Below, piece after piece: positions 58,238 through 64,000 of a stretch of 64,000 bases of DNA (its first letter is position 1; each line of letters begins with the position of its first letter). The notes under the pieces are model-generated. The model saw nothing but the letters and a program-made list of their open reading frames with translations. It did not search any database and was not told where the DNA came from. Made by a program: the position numbers and the translations under genes. The stretch lies in assembly GCF_014467075.1 (NCBI RefSeq), contig NZ_AP023027.1:2979501-3043500 (forward strand), in the 5' to 3' direction. Origin of the DNA: Anaerostipes caccae L1-92 (lineage in GTDB: Bacteria; Bacillota; Clostridia; Lachnospirales; Lachnospiraceae).

Positions 58238-59503
58238 TCAACTCCATTTCCGTTCTCTTCGGATGATCGTATATGCAAAGTACCGTACCGCATCCATGCA
58301 GTGGTCATGCTGCTTAATCGGTTTATCCTCTCCACGTTCCAGGGCCTTATCGTCCCATATATAAGAGGAAAACTCTTTAATCGTTTCCTGGCAGTCCTCC
58401 GAGAACAGCAGCACGCCAAGGTTTAGCATGTTTCCCACGAACCGGATGCCGTCCAGCACATCATTTTTGGCTTTCTTGATCCGGAATCCTCGCTTCTTTA
58501 ACTCTGCTATAAAAGAAGCAGCCGCAGGATCGACAATCACCCTCTCTATGTCTATACCCTTCGTGAACTCTTCCAGATCGTCTGCATACTCGCTGTCCGT
58601 TTTCTGGCTGCTCTCATCCCGGCCTGAGTAATAGTATTCCTTGCTGCAAATCCATTTCCCTTTCAGGTTCTTTCCCCACAGCAGGAACACCGTGGCGTTC
58701 TGAGTACCATAGTCGATGCTTATATACCTGCTTCCTATGCTCTCCTGTGATCCATTTACAATGTGCTTTTCCGCATCGAACATATCAAAGATAATGCCCT
58801 CTGCTACGGCCCACAGGCCAAGGATATACCGCTTATAGAATACTCCGCTATACATGGACCGATAACGGGCCTTGATACGCTCTGTAAGGGACAGGTTGTC
58901 TTCCATGGTAAAGTGAAGATAGACCAGCCTCTTTTCCTCTGCCCGGTCAATCCAGTTTGTTTTAAACCAGTGATACGGTCCATCTGGATTGCAGTTAAAC
59001 CAGAACTTCGATCCATCGACCGAACAACGCCCTGTTGCCTGATTTACAAAGGATTCCGGCATCAGTGCCACTTCATCGAAGAAAACCCCAGCCAGGGTAA
59101 TTCCTTGAATGAGATCCTGTGAACGTTCGTCTTTACCGCCGAACACATAAAAATAGTTCGCTTTCCCCTTACGTGTGACCACCACCAGATTGTCTGCCCG
59201 GTGATCTTCCACTTTATATCCACGGCTACGCAGCATAAGTTTGAGCCAGAACAGCACGTTTCTACGAAAAGAGCCAATGGTCTTTCCGCACATAGCAAAG
59301 TTCTGACCGTCAAAACATTCCATAGCCCACATGACGAATGATAGTGACATACATAGCGTCTTTCCCGACCGGATTGCACCATCCGCAATGATTCCATCCT
59401 GCTTCTGCACTGGTGAGTTAGGCAGCCACCAGGTAAAGACCTGCTTCTGTTTCTTAGAAAATGGAAGGAATTTAAAGACAGCTTTCTTTATTCTTCCTGC
59501 CAT
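58238..59503 (-). CDS. terL: Terminase large subunit, PBSX/Terminase_3 type
   Basis: A 421-residue motor. ATPase: Walker A GAIRSGKTLCMSL, Walker B GVFFDEVALMP, coupling GRCSVDGSKFWFNCNPDGPYHWF. Nuclease: ISIDYGTQNATVFLLW and IVDPAAASFIAEL, ending KQHDHCMDAVRYFAY. The end of its frame and the portal start are 4 nt apart. It overlaps the small subunit gene by 16 nt. Confidence 0.93.
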   Translation of the reverse strand: MAGRIKKAVFKFLPFSKKQKQVFTWWLPNSPVQKQDGIIADGAIRSGKTLCMSLSFVMWAMECFDGQNFAMCGKTIGSFRRNVLFWLKLMLRSRGYKVEDHRADNLVVVTRKGKANYFYVFGGKDERSQDLIQGITLAGVFFDEVALMPESFVNQATGRCSVDGSKFWFNCNPDGPYHWFKTNWIDRAEEKRLVYLHFTMEDNLSLTERIKARYRSMYSGVFYKRYILGLWAVAEGIIFDMFDAEKHIVNGSQESIGSRYISIDYGTQNATVFLLWGKNLKGKWICSKEYYYSGRDESSQKTDSEYADDLEEFTKGIDIERVIVDPAAASFIAELKKRGFRIKKAKNDVLDGIRFVGNMLNLGVLLFSEDCQETIKEFSSYIWDDKALERGEDKPIKQHDHCMDAVRYFAYTIIRRERKWS

Positions 59504-60318
59504 AGATCATCCACCTGCCCTTTTAGTGCTTCGATGAATCCATCATCCTCGGTTTCCTCAGGCCCATCGTCTTCCAACTTCCTACGCTGCGCCTGCAACA
59601 GCTTGACTTTCTCTTTCTGCTCAGGTGTCGCAAGATCCATGTGATCGCTGATCCACTGCATGGCCTTCATCCGGTCAGCCAGCTTCACTTTTACCCCGTC
59701 CTTGCCCTTTGATACCTCTGAGAGTAATGTACCGTCTACCTCTCTAGCATCCTTTATATTGACATAGGAAATGGTCATAGGCCCGTTATCCGTTTCTATT
59801 TCCATGTTTCCAAAATCGGTAAAGTCGGTTATATCGGCCCGGGCAATATCCAAATACCATTGAAATACGTCTGGTCCTTCCAGCATCGCTTTATTAAGCC
59901 TACCCTGCTTGAGCCGCTGTATTTCCTCTTTGATTCGTGTATTTCTGAGCAGCCCTGGGCCGTTTGTGAGTGCAGTTTCATAGCTGCACCCGTATGCTTT
60001 TCTGTATGCCTTGGTTGCGTTGAAACACTTTATGTATAGGCAGCAAAAAAGCCGTTGCTTATCCGTGAGGTTCGGGTTGTCTATAACCTGTTCCACTTCC
60101 GGCGCAATGGCTTCTCTCTCCTTGATATTCTGTTCTGTTTCCTGTTTCCGAACGTTCGCTTTCTTACCCGAACGTTCGCTATCCCATCCCTGAGTACTTT
60201 TCCACCGTCTTACGGTTCCCGGTGGCTTTCCTATCTCTTTTGCTATGTCTACCAGATTCATTCCGCTTTTATACATCCGTTCTGCTTTTATTGAATCCGG
60301 GCTTCTACTTCGTGGCAC
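59488..60318 (-). CDS. terS: Terminase small subunit, with N-terminal HTH
   Basis: A 276-residue protein. N-terminal HTH (PDSIKAERMYKSGMNLVDIAKEIGKPPGTVRRWKS, shown broken) binds DNA; the terminase_2-type middle reads LTDKQRLFCCLYIKCFNATKAYRKAYGCSYETA; an acidic C-terminus DDGPEETEDDGF contacts TerL. Two CGAACGTTCG palindromes lie in the segment coding SERSGKKANVRKQ, a possible packaging site. Confidence 0.88.
   Translation of the reverse strand: MPRSRSPDSIKAERMYKSGMNLVDIAKEIGKPPGTVRRWKSTQGWDSERSGKKANVRKQETEQNIKEREAIAPEVEQVIDNPNLTDKQRLFCCLYIKCFNATKAYRKAYGCSYETALTNGPGLLRNTRIKEEIQRLKQGRLNKAMLEGPDVFQWYLDIARADITDFTDFGNMEIETDNGPMTISYVNIKDAREVDGTLLSEVSKGKDGVKVKLADRMKAMQWISDHMDLATPEQKEKVKLLQAQRRKLEDDGPEETEDDGFIEALKGQVDDLWQEE
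60149..60178. repeat. Twin 10-bp palindromes CGAACGTTCG inside terS, candidate pac site
   Basis: CGAACGTTCG occurs twice with starts 20 bp apart, each followed by CT and each preceded by C. Spacing of two helical turns places both on one DNA face. Many headful phages carry pac within terS. Confidence 0.55.
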
Positions 60319-60335
60319 TTTTCTTTCACCTCTTG

Positions 60336-60929
60336 TTATCTTCCCATCTGTCTAATCCATGCCTCTACTTCTTCTTCGTTGTAACTTAGCTGTTCCAGCA
60401 CTGTTACAAGAGGAACTGTCTGGTTCAGAAATATCTGTTCATATGCATACCTCATGCATCTTGCTATTTCCTCATACATCACAGCCCCTGTTGCCCCTCC
60501 AAACGCTGGGATCATGGCTGTCTGTACTCCGAGTTTTTTCAGCTCAATAAGGCTGCTTCTCATACAGTTGTAGATAACGGATTTATCTACAACTATTTCT
60601 GGTATTCTCATTGTCGGGGAGTATACGAGATACTTACCTCCAACTTTGACTGTTGTTGCACTTCCAGGCGGCAGTTCTCCATACCAATCTTTCTGTATTT
60701 TTCTTTGCAAGTCTTCTTGAGCCTTCATTCCAAAATAATTTCTTATTTCTAAATCCAGCCCGCCATCCATAATTCCGAAACTATTTCCAGGCGCTACGAT
60801 TGCCTCTGGTTTATACTCTTTTATGAAAACTTGAAAATCACTAGTAACAATCTCAACATTTTGGTATTGAAATGTTTTTTTCCATGCTTCTGTCATATGT
60901 CTATTCAAATCTAATAAATACAGTTTCAT
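60336..60929 (-). CDS. Macro-domain protein
   Basis: A 197-residue protein: after a strand LYLLDLNRHM come VEIVTSDF, AIVAPGNSFGIMDGGLDLEI, PPGSATTVKVGGKYLVYSPTMR and MIPAFGGATGAVMYEEIARCM. That APGNSFGxMDGG...AFGGATG arrangement is the ADP-ribose-binding macro fold. It may remove or bind ADP-ribose or related signalling nucleotides. GAGGGTGTTC precedes the start, which overlaps the metallopeptidase stop as ATGA. In a prophage an anti-defence role is plausible but unproven. Confidence 0.82.
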   Translation of the reverse strand: MKLYLLDLNRHMTEAWKKTFQYQNVEIVTSDFQVFIKEYKPEAIVAPGNSFGIMDGGLDLEIRNYFGMKAQEDLQRKIQKDWYGELPPGSATTVKVGGKYLVYSPTMRIPEIVVDKSVIYNCMRSSLIELKKLGVQTAMIPAFGGATGAVMYEEIARCMRYAYEQIFLNQTVPLVTVLEQLSYNEEEVEAWIRQMGR

Positions 60930-61390
60930 GAACACCCTCTTGGATAATATGTGCGTTCTTCAAGTTGCTTCTTTACATTTTCCATTACAGCTTTAGCAAC
61001 TTTGCTTGAATCAACTGTGACTTCTTTCGTTACAATATTGCCCTCCGGCAGGTCAATAGCGTCCACATCAATAAATGCCTGCAACATCTTCGGAAACTGC
61101 AATGCGATCCAGTCTGTAATCTCCTCTGACTGTCCCCATGCTTTCACATTTCCACTATTGTTCCATAACCCGCTTTCGTACAGAAACGCATGAACAATTT
61201 CATGCCGTAATACCTTTTTCCTGTAAGAATCAAGGTCCTTGATACTGTCTCTATCGCTTTCACCAAAGTCTGCAATCCATATTTCTCTAATGCTCTGATC
61301 CATACATCCATCTCCACCAAACGGCATTTTTTCTGATGGTACATCGAGCTTAATTGTATATTCTGTTCCTAAAACATTTACTTTCTGCAT
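60926..61390 (-). CDS. HEXXH metallopeptidase-like protein
   Basis: A 154-residue protein with a zinc peptidase motif LRHEIVHAFLYESG at about 75-88, preceded by REIWIADFGESDRDSIKDLDSYRKK and followed by EEITDWIALQFPKM (likely third ligand Glu). Similar proteins occur near terminases in clostridial phages. Substrate unknown. It is paired with the macro-domain gene. Confidence 0.78.
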   Translation of the reverse strand: MQKVNVLGTEYTIKLDVPSEKMPFGGDGCMDQSIREIWIADFGESDRDSIKDLDSYRKKVLRHEIVHAFLYESGLWNNSGNVKAWGQSEEITDWIALQFPKMLQAFIDVDAIDLPEGNIVTKEVTVDSSKVAKAVMENVKKQLEERTYYPRGCS

Positions 61391-61410
61391 ACTTGCCTCC
61401 TTTTCTATAG

Positions 61411-61494
61411 CGGAGAATGAAGGACTCGAACCTCCGCACCCCGGAGGGTGTACCGGTTAGCAACCGGCTGCATTTCCAACTCTGCCAATTCTCC
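61411..61494 (-). tRNA. tRNA-Ser (anticodon GCT)
   Basis: Reading the minus strand: acceptor GGAGAAT/ATTCTCC with discriminator G; D arm GCAG...; anticodon stem GCCGG/CCGGT around TTGCTAA, giving anticodon GCT; a long variable arm ACACCC...GGGTGC class; T arm GGAGG TTCGAGT CCTTC. The long variable arm supports Ser. The 3' CCA is not encoded. It lies 20 nt upstream of the metallopeptidase gene, so it is phage-borne. Confidence 0.92.
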
Positions 61495-61799
61495 ATACGG
61501 GCTTAGCCCGTAGCAATATATTTTATGTGCCATGCCGGGCACACCGTGTTCTTCGAATAATTATTTTTTGTATAGGACAGAACACAGAAGACCCATTACG
61601 GTTGTAAAGTTTTGCTCCTTAAAAACCACCTGTGCGCCCTCGTTTCGTACTCACGTTTCCCATCGTTCACGCACTTTCCTTAATTACTCCAGAGCCATTC
61701 GCACATTGCATCTTCCACGTAAATACAACTTTTTTGCGAATGAGTTTTTTGCGACCCGCATCGTGGAACTTTATTGGGCCGCCGTCTAGGTGTAAAAAG

Positions 61800-61866
61800 C
61801 GGATGTCCCGGAATCGAACCGAGATGAAGGGAGCGACCCTTCCGTCTGCCATTGACATAACATCCA
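61800..61866 (-). tRNA. tRNA-like gene, degenerate (anticodon uncertain, perhaps CGC)
   Basis: Acceptor TGGATGT/ACATCCG, U8 A9, D arm TGTC AATGGCA GACG with the conserved GG, anticodon stem GAAGG/CCTTC around GTCGCTC, and T arm CTCGG TTCGATT CCGGG. The B box GGTTCGATTCC is canonical. However the variable loop has only two bases and position 37 is T. So it may be a non-standard phage tRNA, a pseudo-tRNA or a tRNA mimic. Confidence 0.5.
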
Positions 61867-61868
61867 CA

Positions 61869-61900
61869 TAAAAATACCCCGATACCTTAGAGATACCGGA
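61869..61900 (-). terminator. Terminator upstream of the tRNA-like gene
   Basis: CCGGTATCT and AGGTATCGG pair (two G-T) around a 3-nt loop on the minus strand and are followed by GGTATTTTTATG. It lies after the late regulator gene and before the tRNA region. Confidence 0.65.
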
Positions 61901-61954
61901 GTAATGCCAAAACAATTAAAGTTTCAATACGCCTTGCGTTTTGGTTTATCCTGT

Positions 61955-61997
61955 TTAGCTTGGTTGCCACAGCGGCGCCGCCGTGACATCCAGCTAA
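61955..61997. other. GC-rich extended hairpin in non-coding DNA
   Basis: TTAGCT/AGCTAA outer arms, GG/CC inner pair and CAC-GCGGC/GCCGC-GTG core form a near-perfect long hairpin over the palindrome GCGGCGCCGC. It is strikingly GC-rich against its surroundings. It could be a structured RNA element or a DNA site for packaging or replication. Confidence 0.55.
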
Positions 61998-62041
61998 CAA
62001 AATGAACGATTGACCTATTCGTTCTATAATAACTATATCAT

Positions 62042-62524
62042 TTATTTACCGGACGGTGTCGGACACTTTTCAACTTTTTCTAAAAATCTGCTATGTTTTT
62101 TTCTGCAGCTTTCCTCCGTGTATATTCTTTTTGGAAACATCCGGTTCATGGTAAGTGCTACCTTGGGCCACGTCAGTTCGTCTATGTAGTATAGGCGAAA
62201 AATAATCCGTAACTCGCTGGATGTAATAGAATTTATATAGTCCTCCACCTGGCACACAAGCTCTAACAGCTCCCCTTCCATTTTCGCTGCTTTTTCTTTC
62301 CTGGCTTTGATCTGCAACGCCTTTCTGCGCAATGCTGGCGCTGGCAATCCTTCTACAACAAAGTGTTGTGTGCCGCCCAGGCCCCCGGTGACGGTATCTT
62401 TTACAGTTCCCTCTTCTTCCATTTTGTATAATTCCCTCTCTAGCTGCTCTATTCTCCGGTGAAGGTCTTTTATTTCTTCTTTCATATCGCTGTACTGGAT
62501 AAGTATATTTTTACTGATCGTCAC
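62042..62524 (-). CDS. Phage late transcription regulator (RinA/DUF1492-like)
   Basis: A 160-residue protein most likely starting at GTG (MTISKNILIQYSDMKEEI), with GGGGAGGAACAGG ahead. N-terminal coiled coil (DLHRRIEQLERELYKMEEEG), central VEGLPAPALRRKALQIKARKEKA, and a C-terminal HTH (ITSSELRIIFRLYYIDELTWPKVALTMNRM, shown in parts). Such proteins lie between the early region and small terminase and activate late genes. The start overlaps the membrane gene by 14 nt. Confidence 0.75.
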   Translation of the reverse strand: MTISKNILIQYSDMKEEIKDLHRRIEQLERELYKMEEEGTVKDTVTGGLGGTQHFVVEGLPAPALRRKALQIKARKEKAAKMEGELLELVCQVEDYINSITSSELRIIFRLYYIDELTWPKVALTMNRMFPKRIYTEESCRKKHSRFLEKVEKCPTPSGK

Positions 62525-62798
62525 CCTGTTCCTCCCCGTAGTGATATAACATCTCAAGCTCATTTTTATCTGCCGTAATGACAATCAGCAGAGAAAGCAA
62601 AGCAATAATATTTACTCCTGGTATAAACAGAAAAAGCAAAAGCTTGATTCTGCTTGCCGCCCAGTTTAATCTGCCCGTTTTCTTTGTCTTGATCCCGCCG
62701 ACCTTTCTTTTAATCTTCTTGCGGAACATGCAATAGATTCCGACATCTGCCGCCAAAAGCAGCGCTGAAAATCCTAAATGAAAATTAATTAGCCACAT
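62511..62798 (-). CDS. Small two-helix membrane protein
   Basis: A 95-residue protein with hydrophobic segments at about 5-22 (FHLGFSALLLAADVGIYC) and 52-74 (KLLLFLFIPGVNIIALLSLLIVI), separated by a basic loop, and an acidic C-terminus. AAGGAGGGGATACG precedes the ATG. Function unknown. Confidence 0.65.
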   Translation of the reverse strand: MWLINFHLGFSALLLAADVGIYCMFRKKIKRKVGGIKTKKTGRLNWAASRIKLLLFLFIPGVNIIALLSLLIVITADKNELEMLYHYGEEQGDDQ

Positions 62799-62810
62799 CG
62801 TATCCCCTCC

Positions 62811-63827
62811 TTATTTCACCCTGGCTTGTTCTATATTTCTGATAATAACCGTGCTCCCTCCGCCCGGTTCTTCTACAATCTCTATATTCTCTTTCGTGAT
62901 GTATTCCTCAATAGGTATCTTAATTTCGATCCCGGCATCCGTCTCTATTGTGATGTATTCTAAGCCCTTGACCGTGTTCTCTTTTCCAACCGTGAACTTG
63001 TCATACTGCATGTCATTCCGTTCCATCTGATAGTCAAAAAAGCTCTTTTTTTCTGCATCGTCTCCAAAGATCCGGTCCCCGATCTCGTTGACCCGAAACT
63101 CATTTTTTTCGGCGAACTCTTCTCTTAACTTACTCCTGGCATCCATCCGGTTTCTTAACGGTTCGTTCTCATACCGGTTATTGATATCTGTAATAACCTT
63201 ATTTAGAATCTGGAACTTCTTTTTTGGAGCCATATCCGCATGGCACTGCAGAAAACGCTCTGAAATATAATTGATTTTATCACCTGTCAGCATTTCATAC
63301 TTCTTTTCTACCAGCTGTACCTTGTGCTCTAAAAGATCCACGATGACTGCCTCTGTAAGCTTTGCCCCGCCCATAGGCATAATCCGCTGCTTTACGATGT
63401 CGTTGACCTCATTCTCTGCCTCTTTATGTACATATGTCTCCTTATAATTCATCTTAAGAAGTGCCAGATGAACGACGCTGTGTAGCTGGAAACTAACCAC
63501 GACAAGATCAGCTGCAGGAATCGTCACGCTATCGCACATGATGTCAAAAAGGCTTTCCGCCAGCACCCGGCTAACCGCTATAAAACTATCGTCTTCCTTT
63601 TCCTGCATATCTTCCAGCAGTGCCGGGATTGGGGAAATACTACCGTCAAACTGACATTTCTTTGTATCATCGCTATCCAGTATTTTAAATATATGGCCCC
63701 TGATAAATTCCATTAAGTCTGGTCCCATGTCCAGCAGATCATTGGACAGGCCAAGGTATCCGTTATGGCTGTCCAAAATGTGAATGATCCCTTTTCTGAT
63801 AATAATATCGTCTCTCTGTAATTCCAT
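62811..63827 (-). CDS. Nucleoid-associated protein NA37 family
   Basis: A 338-residue protein starting MELQRDDIIIRKGIIHILDSHNGYLGLSN, with GAAGGAGGAAAATAGA ahead. The first segment (IIRKGIIHILD) and internal MGGAKLTEAVIVDLLEH-like composition plus a C-terminal beta-rich part (GLEYITIETDAGIEIKIPIEEY) fit the NdpA/YejK-like family of DNA-binding proteins. In phages it may compact or protect DNA. It is first of the prophage B minus-strand genes seen here. Confidence 0.75.
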   Translation of the reverse strand: MELQRDDIIIRKGIIHILDSHNGYLGLSNDLLDMGPDLMEFIRGHIFKILDSDDTKKCQFDGSISPIPALLEDMQEKEDDSFIAVSRVLAESLFDIMCDSVTIPAADLVVVSFQLHSVVHLALLKMNYKETYVHKEAENEVNDIVKQRIMPMGGAKLTEAVIVDLLEHKVQLVEKKYEMLTGDKINYISERFLQCHADMAPKKKFQILNKVITDINNRYENEPLRNRMDARSKLREEFAEKNEFRVNEIGDRIFGDDAEKKSFFDYQMERNDMQYDKFTVGKENTVKGLEYITIETDAGIEIKIPIEEYITKENIEIVEEPGGGSTVIIRNIEQARVK

Positions 63828-63875
63828 TCTATTTTCCTCCTTCATAAATCTTCCTTTACTTCCATTATTACATTC

Positions 63876-63904
63876 TATACATTCAGAACTCACGTTCTTA
63901 TAAT
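63876..63904 (+). promoter_or_regulatory. Plus-strand promoter with LexA-like box
   Basis: TATACA and TATAAT are separated by 17 nt, and the spacer carries GAACTCACGTTC, matching GAAC-N4-GTTC of Gram-positive LexA sites. It lies 25 nt before the partial plus-strand gene. Confidence 0.5.
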
Positions 63905-63928
63905 AGTGATAGAAAGGAGCTGTTTGAT

Positions 63929-64000
63929 ATGCCGTTTACAAATAACAAAATTGAATATGAAGAACCTTTTACTCCTCCGGGGACCCCGATCTCCGTAATC
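63929..64000 (+). CDS. Start of a plus-strand gene, cut by the window edge
   Basis: AAAGGAGCTGTTTGAT precedes an ATG and 24 open codons, MPFTNNKIEYEEPFTPPGTP..., run to the edge. It is divergent from the NA37 gene and behind the LexA-like promoter. Too short to identify; possibly the first gene of a lysogeny or SOS-controlled module of prophage B. Confidence 0.55.
   Translation, partial: MPFTNNKIEYEEPFTPPGTPISVI

Larger units (their letters stand above)
61495..62041. other. Non-coding RNA-rich stretch of prophage B
   Basis: Contains hairpin TACGGGC/GCCCGTA next to the tRNA-Ser 5' end, TGTGCC/GGCACA hairpin, the degenerate tRNA-like gene, a terminator and a GC-rich cruciform. Open frames here are short and overlap the tRNA-like gene, so no protein gene is called. 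Confidence 0.6.

Noticed and set aside
60149..60178. CGAACGTTCG copies read as LexA boxes
   Set aside because: The two half-sites are fused without the 4-nt spacer of Gram-positive LexA boxes, and they lie inside a coding region.
61667..61915. An 82-codon minus-strand frame
   Set aside because: It runs through the tRNA-like gene and a terminator hairpin, lacks a good ribosome binding site and resembles no protein I know.

Overview
The window looks like part of a low-GC Gram-positive (Firmicutes) chromosome, most likely a gut clostridial or Lachnospiraceae-type genome. This is an inference from strong AGGAGG-type ribosome binding sites, sigma-A-like promoters, the phage protein families present, paired large serine recombinases and an amidase with a Cpl-7 wall-binding repeat. 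Almost all of it is prophage, and nearly every gene is on the minus strand, so functional order runs from high to low coordinates.

Layout: (1) 1-1673 is the left flank, with a DUF262-type protein cut by the window edge and a small XRE regulator, driven by one promoter. (2) About 1.7-43.0 kb is prophage A, an apparently complete siphophage-type genome. Read in transcription order it has an early region (small early gene, structured leader, sigma-70-region-4-like protein), a replication block (DUF2815, DUF2800 nuclease, family A DNA polymerase, antirepressor, primase-helicase, VRR-NUC nuclease, SNF2 helicase), a late regulator, HNH nuclease, P27 small terminase, a DNA modification cassette (short MetK, ParB-DNA methylase, C5-MTase), four small genes, large terminase, portal, ClpP-like protease, HK97 capsid, connectors, tail tube, frameshifted tail chaperone, tape measure, tail tip, fibre, holin, amidase, and two serine recombinases. 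(3) 43.0-50.1 kb is a divergent accessory region: a plus-strand CGNR-finger regulator and a four-gene restriction-modification operon of LlaJI type (two C5-MTases, McrB-like GTPase, PD-(D/E)XK nuclease) behind a small ribbon-helix-helix-like gene. (4) 50.1-50.4 kb is AT-rich non-coding junction DNA. (5) 50.42-64.0 kb is a second, unrelated phage module (prophage B). It covers NA37, a membrane protein, a late regulator, tRNA-Ser and a tRNA-like gene, metallopeptidase, macro-domain protein, terminases, A118/SPP1-type portal, minor head protein with a putative nuclease tail, scaffold, capsid, connectors, and a tail tube with an Ig-like domain. It stops abruptly inside a tail chaperone-like gene at the junction.

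The most notable signals not explained by gene annotation are two families of dispersed, same-strand bipartite DNA motifs in prophage A, three copies each. Their internal spacing is exactly constant (8 nt and 13 nt) and each copy sits just upstream of an operon. Because prophage A also encodes sigma-region-4-like proteins, these motifs may be a phage-specific transcription programme. Other points of interest are a candidate attenuator ahead of the sigma-like gene, paired operator-like repeats over two divergent promoters, a +1 shift that would add an Ig-like domain to the prophage B tail tube, a -1 gpG/gpGT shift in prophage A, and a twin 10-bp palindrome inside the prophage B small terminase gene. 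All functional statements come from reading the sequence and recalling families; no search was run.
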